Shown here one piece after another: positions 1 through 11,161 of a DNA stretch of 64,000 bases. Within the stretch, counting starts at the first letter, position 1. Each line of letters starts with the position of its first letter. The DNA comes from Podaxis mareebaensis (taxonomy: Eukaryota > Basidiomycota > Agaricomycetes > Agaricales > Agaricaceae), in the NCBI GenBank assembly GCA_018524725.1, contig JAEUWP010000583.1:124001-188000 (forward strand). The letters run 5' to 3'. The translations under genes were made by a program, and so were the position numbers. The notes under the pieces are model-generated. The model ran no database searches, was not told the origin of the DNA, and was given only the letters and a program-made list of their open reading frames with translations.

Positions 1-229
1 GAGATAGAAGACCGGGAAAGGATCACCATACTTTTTGTCGTCCCTAAAACGAAGCGCGGAAGAACTACGACTGCATGTGTCTGGGACTGTTTCAGACGAG
101 GGCACCCAACCGCTGAGTGTACGATCAGCCCGGGTAATCTCACGTGTCCTCTCCATAAACCTATGTACCTGTTCATATATTGAAGTACCAAAACAAAGAT
201 ATTCGTAAGTTCCATGGTTGAATACGCCA

Positions 230-2806
230 TCAATCATGGAGCAGTGTGGGGTTTATAATGGGGTCGCCTGAGGCAGCTGGAGTGCCGGTTAGGATTGTAG
301 CAGATGCCTTGCATTCTCCAGCCTCCGTGTCAAGCTCGATGGACACCATAATACAGCCCGAAGGTCGATTGGAAGAGGGCTCCTCCCTAAGAAAGCGTAC
401 CCTTCTGAATGCGCCACCAGCAGACACAATCAAGTCAGGGTAGTCCTCGCTGAAGGAGCCAGAAAGCAAAAACAAGCACGTTTGATCGCCATGTCCAATA
501 AAGAAGTACTCGTTTATACCTTGGGGGCTGTGGTAGAAGCTACGGTACTACCAAGTAGATTGAGTTGAAACATAGGGGTGTAGGTGAACTGGCGAGCTCA
601 CCCCTTCTCCACGAAGCGGAAAGGTTGCGGGCTCCAAAGGCCCCAACTCAGTTGCCCCCGCTTTGACACTATTCAATAGTTGCAGATCGAAGTCGTTGCA
701 TGGTCCCGTGCGTAGAAGAGTGTTTCGAGGACCCTGAACAAATAACGGACAGTGAGACAAGTAGCAAAAAGTGTTAGATTGAGGAGCCTGGGCAAACTCA
801 CCAATTTCCATAACCAATTCATAAAAGACAGAAGATAACTCACGCGGGATTGTATGTTGATATACTGAAAATTGAAGTCATGAAGTTGAAAGAGGAGGTC
901 CTCCACATTCTCGTTGGAAATTGAATCATAATCCCACCAGCAGTTTATTTCGGAGATTTCGGCGATTTTACAAGATACCTCTTCACGATTATCTGGTGGG
1001 GTCCACTTCAGGCCCGGTAGAATTCCATGATCGTGACGACCATTGAAAGAAACTAGGTTTGCTTCATAAGTATTCTGTGACTTTGGTACTAGTTCCGAGC
1101 TCACCATTGTCCGCATGGAAGTGTTCCAGATCAATCTTGTACCAAAAGAGACATGATTTGACGAATTCAAACTCGCTCATTCCCTCGTCAATCATGAACT
1201 TCCCGCTGCGAGTAGGGTCGCGAAGGTAGTCCTGAAATGATGCATGATGAAACTGCAGCTGGGTTTCAGTGGCAGTCTCAGGTGAGGGTACATTAAGGAC
1301 CGAGTGTAGTTTCCGCAGCGCGTTGTAAAACGTGGTTTGGTCAATATCCAGGAAGCTACAGAGTGTGGGTGCAAAGGATAGATTTCCCACTTGGTGAAAA
1401 ACTGCTAATATCCTCCTTGTCGTCAAGAAGATGTCATCGGGTATCTCAGACAGGATCCGAGAATAAAAAAGATCCAGAGCCTCTAGTGGGTTCTTCACAC
1501 CCGCGCGATTGGCTCCCTTCATGAATGCCAGAAATGTTGCGAGCCGTCCCATTGGGTTTCCGTATTCAATGTCACTGACATATCTGAGGATGGCTTCAGC
1601 GAGGACGAAAAGACCAGATGCGATGTTCAAGACTTCGAGCAATTGGTCGTCCAATGGCCAAGACGCAGAAACGACATCCCAAAATTTCTTTCGGATGTCT
1701 CTGAAGCCGTCGCGCAGATAGAGGTCGACGTCTTCTCGAGTTTCCGCATCAATCAGAAGCTCTTCCTTATCACAATCGATGGAAAAGTCTGTCCTCAAGA
1801 AGAGATACTTGAGGTGTGGCTCCGGGCGACTGGAAATCAACCAGAGGAGGGGAAGATCCCTCTTGAGTCGAATAACCTCGCCGATCATCTCCACAAATTC
1901 GCACTGCGCATTTATCCCAGTGCACTCGTCTAGACCATCCAGAAGGACGAGGAACGGCTCTCGAGTGGCGCGGTGGCTTTCCATCTGTATGATGGAGAAT
2001 GGTTCAACGATAAGATTCCTTAGTTGGGTGCGAGGTGTCTTCTGGAGGATGGTGAGGTCATGGGCGATGCGATGTGTGAGAAGGGATCTGTATTCGGGGC
2101 AGTGGACAGCCAGTTGGTATGCCAGGGTTGGGATGACAGTTTTCGGGTCGTGTCTTTCATTTGGTCGAGAGAAGAAGAAGGCAGCCCCGAGCCGCCGTCT
2201 TTCTTTGCAAAGCTCGGCGAATGTTTGGGCGACTGCTGACTTGCCGGTACCCGCAGGACCAGTGAGCCAGATCAGGTCTTTTTGGCGTTTTGAGTCATCA
2301 ATCCAGGCTTCGAGTTTAGCTCTGATTCGCTTGCGAGTTCCTGGGTGGCACAGAGGTGGTGGATGTCGAGCGCTTGAGTCCACTGCAGCTTCTGGGCAAA
2401 TATGGGGGAGAAGGTGTTCGAGCACTATCGAGACAGGGTCAGTTCGCCGACTGGTCTCGGGTAGGATGGAATTATCCACCTGTGGTTCCGGTGTTGATAT
2501 TGTTAACGATATTTTGTGTGACTCGTTGGTCGCGCATGTCGAGCATATTAGGTTGATTGATAACGAAATCGTTGGCGTTGGTAAAGAAGCCCTCAGAAAC
2601 ACAAGCGTTGTTTCTGGGTCTGGGCATCTCTAAGAACAATGGATGCCAGTGAGTGCACATGGAAAGACCAGACTGAATATTATCTGTTTACCAGCTTTCG
2701 GATGAGATTGAGGGCCACCATCCTTCACTGTAGCTGTTTTCTGGGGATCGCGACCAGCAGCTTTTATATGGGGACGCTTGAAACGTCCGAAGAATTCAAG
2801 TAACAT
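230..2806 (-). CDS. NACHT-domain NTPase, NLR-like family A, copy A1
   Basis: Six exons by hand: 2806-2692, 2629-2480, 2424-1105, 1052-802, 733-602, 547-230. All use GT/AG borders, frames agree and the product is 761 aa. Exon 3 carries the NTPase core: Walker A GPAGTGKSAVAQTF, Walker B FLVLLDGLDEC, sensor LISSRPEPHL, then a winged-helix-like segment ending in HHASFQDYLRD. Short exons 1-2 give an N-terminus starting MLLEFFGRFKRP followed by FFTNANDFVINQPN, the kind of lead-in seen in Agaricomycete NACHT proteins. Exons 4-6 form a C-terminal region of about 230 aa without WD40, ankyrin or TPR repeats; I do not recognise it. NACHT proteins are STAND-class switch ATPases, and a role in recognition or cell-death signalling is inferred. 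It is divergent to NLR-B1. Intactness rests on splice prediction. Confidence 0.82.
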
Positions 2807-3397
2807 GGGAGAGATGAGGCAAGATAGGCAGATCACAGGCGTTTAATCGTTACAGGCATGACATCCCGATTCCCAGCCCCAGCGCTAAATTCCCAATGCC
2901 TCATTCTCATGCTGTGCAGCAGGATTTGCACGATCTGGTCACAAATGTATTCAATCTCCGCGGTATTTTGTTTAGCACTATGTTCTAATGTAACCTTGAG
3001 AGGTGTGAGTCAATGGCGGGCTAGTGTTTGTTTTCTTCGAATTTCTTGGTCTTTTATCCGCGGTTTAGATATTGGCTGAGGCGATTGCTCAATTAGACAA
3101 TCTCTCGTGATTATGACAGAGGTGACTGTAGTATTCACAGACTAGGACGTAGTTACTTTATTTTCAAATTTACTTCACTCGTCATATATTAGAGCCATCA
3201 TTATAGTACCCTCTCGCGGTGTCGGCCCAACGTCGGAACCCCTAGTCCGCCTAATATTAAAAATGATTGAACCACACCATTGGCTTGTGCGCTCAATGGA
3301 TATCGGTGTTCCCGGGGAAACTCCAAGGTGTCCGTAGAACACCGCAGGCAAGAGACACCCAACACCTTCTCTTCCATCCATCATCGCATTTAGGGCA
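2807..3397. promoter_or_regulatory. Shared intergenic region between NLR-A1 and NLR-B1
   Basis: This 591-nt gap separates the divergent starts of A1 (minus) and the decayed B1 (plus). It is clearly related to 14280-14834 in the duplicated unit; for example both carry the paired stretches ending in cgctctaat/cgctaaat and the TATA-like run followed by gagcc. A bidirectional promoter is an inference from geometry and conservation. Confidence 0.45.
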
Positions 3398-4865
3398 ATG
3401 AACTTGGAAGATTGAGACATTGTATCTTACGAAGAGGCTGAGGGTGACGAGGAAGGTTCAGCTTGACGTGATGTTATGTCTTTCCCCGCACTTCTAATAA
3501 CTTGAATGATATATAGTTGTATTTTTCACAGCATCTGCACTTGTAGACGCCCTACACGACTCTCCTCCTAGGCGAACTGCACAGAACGGTGCTTCCCTGG
3601 AACACAGGCTCTCGGTAAACACCGGCTCTCGGACTGGCTCACAGAACGCTCTCCCCGAAACTCCCATCCATGCAGGTTCAATCTCTTATGGGTACACGGC
3701 CCCATCGGTGTAGGAAAAACAACGTCAATGCGGACGTTCGTCAATGCTCTTCTCTCACCCACCACCTCCTCCACAGTATCGGTGTCAGCGTCCGCTGATG
3801 CAGAGACTGAACCATCACCGTCACTGCCAAACTACGAACCCCAGGAATTCGGCACGGCTGGTGCCTACAACCATCCACACACGACCAACATCCACCCACA
3901 ATCATTGAACTTGCCGATCTCCTTGATATTCAAGTCGACGAAATCCACAAACTCTTGTATGACCTTCACTCCGTCATTCTTGGGCCCCTCACACGGCCCA
4001 CTGGAAGACCACCTACAACTAGCGTTACACCACTGCTCATTTGAATAGTTCCTCCATACGCTTGCCCAGTCCTTGGACTGGGGTTTGGATCTAGAAATGG
4101 CCCACGCAGACCTCGCGAGGTGTTGTTTGGGGAAGTTGAGTATGGGACATACTGGGCCAAGTGGGGAACTCCCAAGAAAGAGGTGGTATGTACATTGCTG
4201 GCGCACGGGGAGGGACACGGAGGCTGCTCTCGGACTATCACCCGAGTTGTTCGAGTTTGATTTTTCAGCATTGGGTGAGTGCGACCATGGATCGGTGGTT
4301 TGTGGAGTGGTTACTTCATATTCAGGTGCGTAGTCATGAAATGTGGTAACAGAGCGCATTGTATTGATGATTGTTTTGTATGTAGGAGACAATGTCGGAG
4401 TATCAACTTCTCAACCTAGGCCCGTTTATCGAGTTGGACGCAATTCCGTTGCTGGACTTGGATCTAGACCCGAGAACATCTAGTACAAGCACGCCAACAA
4501 CCGGTAACCCATGAGAAAGAGCCAGGAAGCTCCCACAGCGACAATCATATATCCTCGTTTCAAACCCACGAAGCAGGTATACCTTGTCCCGTACTATGAT
4601 GTCAAGGCGCAGTGGAGAGCGGATTTGGGCCAGGGCTGTGGGTCCAAAGGAAAAGTATTGGGATTTGATTAGGGGATTCAGAGTCGTGCAGAGGGATCTT
4701 GCGGAGAGGAGGGCGTTGGATGAGTTGATAAGTGCTGGGGAGGACTCAGTGTGGCAAGAAGATTGGGAGGCTGAAATACAGGAGTGGGTGTTTGAGGCTG
4801 AGACGGGACTTTCGAGGAGAGATGAGGGAAGCGATAATGATGACGAAGAAGGTTTGTATCCATAA
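3398..4865 (+). pseudogene. Decayed NACHT NTPase, family B copy B1
   Basis: Paralog of NLR-B2 (14835-17247). Its start aligns with the B2 start, but codon 6, TGG in B2, is TGA here (3413-3415). Exon 2 keeps the Walker A region (GPIGVGKTT-like, about 3697-3725). After about 3861 it jumps to the equivalent of B2 16201, a 904-nt internal deletion that removes Walker B, the sensor region and most of the ARC/winged-helix part. In the last exon a CGA codon of B2 is TGA (4512-4514), and one extra base near 4634 shifts the frame. The distal segment still shows the conserved GPKEKYWD block. This is a clear pseudogene. Short polypeptides from internal ATGs are possible but unlikely to be ATPases. Confidence 0.85.
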
Positions 4866-5259
4866 TTTTGGAATGTGGGTATTGAGCCTGTGATGGGTTC
4901 ACGCGACATCCTCGTGATGTGACATATGTAAGGCTGTATTGATCATTGAATAGCCAGGTGTACATATCGGAAAACGAAATAGTCAAGGTCCTTCTTCAAC
5001 AGGATTTGGGGCAATGGTATACTGTTATTCTCCCTCAGCAATCCACTAAGACATTGATCAACCGGATCCTATTATAGGCCTACTCACTGTCGAAGACACG
5101 AAACATCGCGAACAGATTAGTGCATCCTCTCATTATTTGGGACATTGTTGCAGAGATGTCCGCGCTTTCGCATCTTCTCAACAAACCCATGTACCTATTC
5201 ATATATTGAAGTACCAAAACAAAGACGTTCGTAAGTCCCATCATTGAATACGCCATCAA
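4866..5259. other. Intergenic, no gene seen
   Basis: This stretch lies between the decayed NLR-B1 3' end and the 3' end of NLR-A2. The right part resembles the 3' flank of the other NLR-A copies (the shared run with the tgtacctattcatat-like block near 5190). No ORF of interest was seen. Confidence 0.6.
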
Positions 5260-7825
5260 TCATGGAGCAATGTGGGGTTTATAACGGGGATCGGCTGAAG
5301 CGGCTGAGGTTCCAGGTAGGATTTTAGTAGAGATGTTGCGTTCTCCAGTCTCCATGTCACGCCCGATGGACATCATAAGGCAGCCCAAAGGTTGATTGGA
5401 AGAGGGCTCGTCCCTAAGAAAGCGTACCCTTCTGAATGCACCACCATCCGACGTCTCGAAGCCCCACCGCGACCCGTCGATGGAACCGGAGAGCAAGAAC
5501 AGGCACGTTTGATCGCCATGTCCAATAAAAAAGTACTTGTTTATCCCTCTAGGGCCACTGTAGAAGCAATCGCCCTACCAGTAGATTGAGTTGAAACTTA
5601 GGGGTGTAGGTGAACTGACGAACTTACCCCTTCTCCACGAAGCGGAAAGGTTGCGGGTTCCAAAGGCCCCAACTCAGTTGCTCCCGCTTTGACACTGTTC
5701 AATAGTTGCAGATCGAAGTCATTGCATGGTTCTGTGCGTAGAAGAGTGTTTCGAGGACCCTGAGCAAATAACAGACAGTGAGACAAGTAGCGAAAGGTAT
5801 TGGGTCGAGGAGCTTGGGAAACTCACCAATTTCCATAACCAATTCATAAAAGACGGAAGGTGACCCACGCGGGATTCCATGTTGATATACTGAAAATTGA
5901 AGTCATGAAGTCGGGAGAGGAGGTCCTCCACATTCCCGTCGGGAATTGAGTCATATTCGTACCAGCAGTTACTTTCAGAGATTAGGGCAACGTTCCGAGA
6001 GATCGTTGCACGGGTATCTGGTGGGGCCCACTTCAGGCCCGGTAGAATCGCATGATCATGATCATCGTTGAAAGAACCTAGGTTTGTTTCATAAGTATTC
6101 CACTACTTGGGCACTAGTCCTGAGCTCACCATCACTCGCATGGAAGTGTTCCAGATCAATCTTGTACCAAAAAAGACACGATTTGACGAATTCAAACCAG
6201 CTCATTCCCTCGTCAATCATGAACTTCCCGCTGCGAGTAGGGTCACGAAGGTAGTCCTGGAATGATGCATGATGGAACCGCAACCGAGTTTCAGTGGCAG
6301 TCTCAGGCGAGGGTACATTAAGAACCGAGTGTAGTTTCCGCAGTGCGTTGTAAAACGTGGTTTGGTCAATATCCAGGAAGCTACAGAGTGTAGGTGCAAA
6401 GGATAGACCGCCCACTTGGTGAAAAACTGCTAATATCCTCCTTGTCGTCAAGAAGACGTCATCGGGTATCTCAGACAGGATCCGAGAATAAAAAATATCT
6501 AGAGCCTCTAGTGGATTCTTCACACCCGCGCGATTGGCTCCCTTCATGAATGCCAGAAATGTTGCGAGCCGTCCCATTGGATTTCCGTATTCAATGTCAC
6601 TGACATATCTGAGGATGGCTTCAGCGAGGACGAAAAGACCAGATGCGATGTTTAAGACCTCGAGCAATTGGTCGTCCAATGGCCAAGACGCAGAAACGAC
6701 ATCCCAAAATTTCTTTCGGATGTCTCCGAAGCCGTCGCGCAGATAGAGGTCGACGTCTTCTCGAGTTTCCGCATCAATCAGCAGCTCTTCTTTATCACAA
6801 TCGATGGAAAAGTCTGTCCTCAAGAAGAGATACTTGAGGTGTGGCTCCGGGCGACTGGAAATCAACCAGAGGAGGGGAAGATCCCTCTTGAGTCGGATAA
6901 CCTCGCCGATCATCTCCACAAATTCGCACTGCGCATTTATACCAGTGCACTCGTCTAGACCGTCCAGGAGAACGAGGAACGGCTCTCGAGTGACACGGTG
7001 GCCTTGCATCTGTAAGATGGAGAATGGTTCTACGATGAGACTCTTCAGTTGGGTGCGAGGTGTCTTCTGGAGGATGGTGAGGTCATGGGCGATGCGATGT
7101 GTGAGAAGGAGTCTGTATTCGGGGAAGTGAACAGCCAGTTGGTACGCGAGGGTTGGGATGACGGTTTGCGGGTCGTGTCTTTCATTTGGCCGGGAGAAGA
7201 AGAAGGCAGCTCCGAGCCGGCGCCGTTCGAGGCAGAGCTCGGCGAATGTCTGAGCGACTGCTGATTTGCCGGTACCTGCAGGACCGGTGAGCCAGATCAG
7301 GTTGCGTTGGCGTTTTGGGTCATCGAGCCAGGCTTCGAGTTTAGTTCTGATTCGCTTGCGAGTTCCTGGGTGGCACAGGGGAGGTGGATGTCGAGCACTT
7401 GAGTCTACTGCAGCTCCCGGGCAAATATGGGGGAGGAGGTGTTCCAGAGCTGTTGGGACAGGATCAGCTGATGGAGTCACTTACGGTGGGAAAGGACTAT
7501 TCACCTGCCGTTCCAGTGTTGATGACATTTTGTACAAATAGTGGATTGCGCATGTCAATCAGGTTAGGTTGATTGACAACGAGATCGCTGGCGTTGGCAA
7601 AGAAACCCCCAGAAACACCTGTGCTGTTTCTCGGTCTGGGTATCTCTAAGAACGATGGATGCCAGTTAGCATATGCCGGAGGGCCAGATTGAATATTATC
7701 TGCTTACCAGCTTCTGGGTGAGGTTGAGGATCGCCATCCTTCGCTGTCGTTGGTCGCTGGGATCGATCGCGCCCACGAGCTTTTGAACGAGGAGGCTTGA
7801 AACGTCCGAAGAACTCGAGCAACAT
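5260..7825 (-). CDS. NACHT-domain NTPase, NLR-like family A, copy A2
   Basis: Six exons: 7825-7708, 7645-7505, 7449-6130, 6077-5827, 5759-5628, 5574-5260, giving 758 aa in a consistent frame. Walker A GPAGTGKSAVAQTF, Walker B FLVLLDGLDECTG and sensor LISSRPEPHL are intact. The central NTPase exon is almost the same protein as in A1 and A3. The N-terminal exons and the last exon differ more; the last exon has GSIDGSRWGFETSDGG where A1 has a different spacer. The C-terminal region holds the family blocks (W..P/GLKW, NFQYINMESRV, FFIGHGDQTC). Its divergent neighbour is a broken phytase-like 5' end, the same partner type as NLR-A5 has. Function beyond NACHT ATPase is unknown. Confidence 0.82.
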
Positions 7826-8069
7826 GGGAGAGGTGAAGCAAGTCGCAGGGCGTTTAATGCATCACATGTGTGGTATCGATAAGCATACGATTCCCAGCGC
7901 CAACTGCAGTCCTTCTATCTTGTGCTACACGGCGGAATCCGTATAACTGGATTGCGACAATACTTATGTCCTTCTCTGCTCACACACCCTTGATTGCGAC
8001 CCCATCTCTTTCTCTTTCTTCCTTTTCTCTTGCCATCCTCCCTCTGAGTCTAGGCTATATCTCAACAGT

Positions 8070-8541
8070 ATGGGTACTGACAAGCTCGAAATCCGACCTT
8101 GAAGCAGGCTGGGTAGACCGGCGCCAGATGACGAGGAAGAATATGGAGAAGACGATAGCCGAACTTTGCCAGCCGAAACCAATTGCGCCCACGATTCCCA
8201 CTACGTCTTCAGTGGAGACAAACACGAGCTCCCTAAAGCCACACAGGACGACTCTCCTATCGGACCAGCTGCCAAATTCGGAGATTACCGAGTGGGCGCG
8301 AGAATGTCGGGTTCGTTGTACTATGCCCAGCTCATTGGCGCATTCGCAGTTGGTGTACTGCTTACGATTATGATGGGCTTGGTCGTGTTGCGTTATTCTA
8401 CTCCAAGAAGGTCACCTCGAGATGGCAATAATGCTGGCAGCATGGACGCGTAGGCTGTACCACCTTATGTCGCATCTTCAGAAGTTCATGACTTCCCTCG
8501 GGCAGGACCAATGAGTAAGTTTCCAAAGTACCTCCCTTCTG
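8070..8541 (+). pseudogene. 5' fragment of a histidine acid phosphatase (phytase family), broken
   Basis: This matches the N-terminal part of the phosphatase gene at 29241-31860. It shares the HDSHY..SGDK.ELP block, the membrane segment SLYYAQLIGAFAVGVLL, the P-rich piece AVPPYVASSEVHDFP and the LPSDV block. The catalytic RHG motif and everything after it are missing. The start region is out of frame: from the ATG at 8070 the frame meets TGA after ten codons. An in-frame TAG at 8451-8453 stands where the relative has CAG. It sits head-to-head with NLR-A2, just as the full gene sits head-to-head with NLR-A5, so this is a truncated relic of a duplicated pair. Confidence 0.8.
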
Positions 8542-9400
8542 ATGTGTCATAAGCTGGCTCATCGCCTGTGTTTGATGCCTTTTGTGTCTGTTTGTAGATG
8601 GACCAGTGCTCTCACAAACGGATCTGTACCTCCTCAATCTAGAGCTCGGGATCGACCTGATCTTGGTAGAGAAGAGTCCAAGTTTCCACCTTATTCTCGA
8701 CTTGCGTACAGGTAGGTTTCCTTTCCCCTTCCTCCCCGCTCCCGACCTCTCTCTCCTGCATACCTTTTAGTACGCAATCGCAATTGTGATGCTGATTTGA
8801 AGATTCTGTGTAGGCAAAGCCAATGACGGGGAGGGCAGGAACACAGCGTTCACCGTGAAGCAGGAACCTGCTGTGTTACCGAGGGTGGGGCAGCTGTATA
8901 TTATTTCGTATAAGAGTCCACAGTGAAGAACGAGAAGGGCGTAACACTGGAGGATGCGTGCCAGACGGACTAGAAGGAGTGGGTCTGTTTTCTGGTTGGT
9001 TTGAGACTTGAACTAACTTTATGATTGTTTTTCTTTTTGTTTTATTTTAATGTGTAGTTATACGCAGGACTATGTGACCATTGTGGAGATGGCTACGTTG
9101 CCTGGGAGGATACAGGAACAAACGAAGAAAGCTGCGTTGTATGACCACTGACCAGAACCCGCAGCGGCATTTTTATGGACATGCTCTGCCGGGCAGTGCG
9201 AGGTGTCGGCGTGCTGGTGAGCGGTTTTGCTTTTGTAGTGTGATGTGTAGATATTGGTGTTGACGTGCCGTGTAGACTGGTTCAAGGACAAGCATTACTT
9301 GGAGGATCTGAAGCAGGATGATCGGTATGCGCAGAGTAGACTGGGATTCAAGGCTCCGAATATATTTATCAAGGACTCATGAACGACTGATCGCTCTTGC
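8542..9400 (+). pseudogene. Unrecognised gene remnant
   Basis: Several short coding-looking pieces on the plus strand are joined by plausible introns: about 8596-8711, 8814-8923, 9059-9168 and 9276-9380. Each opens or closes at GT/AG-like borders, but stops lie between them (for example after the piece ending ISYKSPQ and after KKAALYDH). I could not assign the pieces to a family, and they do not continue the phosphatase upstream. They may be the 3' part of another gene joined by rearrangement. This is a low-confidence call. Confidence 0.3.
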
Positions 9401-10489
9401 TTTGACTGTATATTTTGTTCTTGATGTGAACCATGTATTTCGTGTTTGTGCGTTCAGGTGTATGTACGCACTGTATATAGAAACATCTACCTGCACTGCA
9501 AAATGTCCCCACACGCAGATTGAAGGAGACTCGATTGTTGTTGATCGATCGACCATGACGATCCAGGGATAGACGCATGTCTCTATCTGGCAAGAGACGT
9601 GGTGAAATCGGCAACATTCGCTGGTTCTGAGTAATACCTTCCAGTATCCTCTACTCGTTGGCACCTGCCTCATTCAAAATTCAATATCAATAGCACCACT
9701 CTGAGTAAACTCTCCACTACACATTGTGCCGTATAGCAGCCTTGAGGTCGAAAGCGCGAAGGCGGATGGGAGCACAGCTGGCATAGCCTGCAGATTGTAG
9801 CTGGAGGGTTGCATGGTGGGGAGAGCTGAGGTGAGCTCGTGGCAAACATTACATAGCGCTGGCGCCGCAGGGTGCGCCCTTGGCTCCGTTCACAGCGCTA
9901 AGCCACTTCTTCAATTTTGCGTGTGGATCGCCATTGTCTGTATCACTGTCTATTTCATCCTCTTTGCTTTGGGTACCGCATGAGTACCCTCCTGAACCGT
10001 GGACTAATTGGCGGGTTTCTATTAACGATTCGCGCTTCTCTCGACTTATTTTGCACTTCAACTTATATAGAATGCCTACACGAACAACGGCTCATCGGAT
10101 CCGCCATCCTACAATTCATTTCATGTTTGCTCGCGCATAGATATGCGACAAGGCCGGTCACAGCCCATCTTGTCTAGTACTTAAGTAACCGCTCTTCTAC
10201 ACCACTATAATGCTACTCAACTGTCCTCTTCATATGCAGATTTCTCCTCTTACATTGGTCCCCTTGGCGCCAACACCCAATTACATCTGATGTCAAGCCC
10301 AATTAAGCACATAGTCATCTCAACTCTACATTGCCATAGTTCTCCCATTCTCATTCCTGCATGTTCACTTGTCGCTCTCTTGGGAGTCCCGCGCAGGAAC
10401 TATCAGTCAGTGTATTGCATTTGGCTATCGTATTCATATCGAGTACTAGCATCGTCATCCATTCCTGTGAGCGCGCCATAACTCCTGGC
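9401..10489. other. Intergenic, no gene seen
   Basis: About 1.1 kb with only short ORFs on both strands and no recognisable protein motif, RNA gene or repeat. Confidence 0.5.
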
Positions 10490-11161
10490 GAAAAAAATGC
10501 CAACAACCGGTACCGAACACGTTAGGGGTTGCAGTGAAGGATGATGTGGTCCCGCTTGGAAAGCCTTTCGTTGGTCGGAAGGGGAGGGTTAGGGATAGCA
10601 TTGTGTGAGTTGTTATCTTTTTCAGTCCGGTTATAATATTGAGTAACTGATGTTTTTTTTTTCGTGTGATAGGGTGAGGAAAGGGCAGACGATGTTTATT
10701 CCAATCCTTATGGTTAATCGGGTGACGGAAATTTGGGGTTCAGATGCACGAGAGTTTAGGTTCGTGGCTCGTTCATAAGTCCTTCCACAGAGCCTCGATA
10801 TTCACGTTGCTTCTCACGACATCATATAGACCGGAACGCTGGGAATCGATTCCGGAAAGTGCAAGCGCGATTCCGGGTGTCTGGGTAAAATGCTCACATT
10901 CCTCGGTGGACCAAGAGCGTGCATCGGGTACCGATTTTCTCTTATCGAATACGTCCTAGGAAGGGAGGCTGACTTGTATTGTGTTGGTAGGATGAAACTC
11001 TGCTCTTTACGCTCACCAGAGCATTCGAATTCAAACTCACTGTATCACCGAGCGAGATTGGGAAGAAGGGCTCGGTGGTACAAAAGCCTGTGTTACTCAA
11101 CGACCTGGAAGCAGGGAGTCGGCTGCCGTTGTTTGCTACGCCGTGTGTACATGTGTGTTAA
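10490..11161 (+). pseudogene. Cytochrome P450, C-terminal relic
   Basis: This is homologous to the last third of the P450 at 35185-37617. Recognisable blocks in order: VAVKDDVVPLGKPFVGRKGR (from about 10528), an intron-like gap, [20 protein letters not shown], and the heme-binding loop [15 protein letters not shown] at about 10897-10943, followed by the broken tail LFATPCVHVC-like before TAA at 11159-11161. The N-terminal two thirds, including the I helix and ExxR, are absent, and the blocks lie in different frames. It is a dead fragment. It marks another piece shared between the left cluster and the 35-38 kb region. Confidence 0.8.

Larger units (their letters stand above)
1..4990. repeat. 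Segmental duplication, copy 1 (NLR-A1 / NLR-B1 unit)
   Basis: The stretch from the window's first base to about 4.99 kb aligns by eye, in the same orientation and gene order, with about 11.48-17.27 kb. Shared parts include the 3' flank of NLR-A (1-229 versus 11478-11710), the whole NLR-A gene, the intergenic region and the head-to-head NLR-B gene. Copy 1 lacks 904 nt present in copy 2 inside NLR-B. The left edge of copy 1 is cut by the window start, so the true unit may be longer. Boundaries are approximate. Confidence 0.8.

Noticed and set aside
1779..2633. 284-aa open frame on the plus strand
   Set aside because: It is antisense to the NACHT core of NLR-A1, and similar shadows recur opposite every NLR-A copy. 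Its amino-acid pattern (R/S/W-rich) is not protein-like.
7870..8373. 167-aa frame read as a separate gene
   Set aside because: It overlaps the phosphatase 5' relic in another frame; the homologous frame is the relic's own.
8542..9400. Continuation of the phosphatase relic to its catalytic part
   Set aside because: No RHGxRxP or later phosphatase block appears, so the remnant pieces belong to something else or are too decayed.
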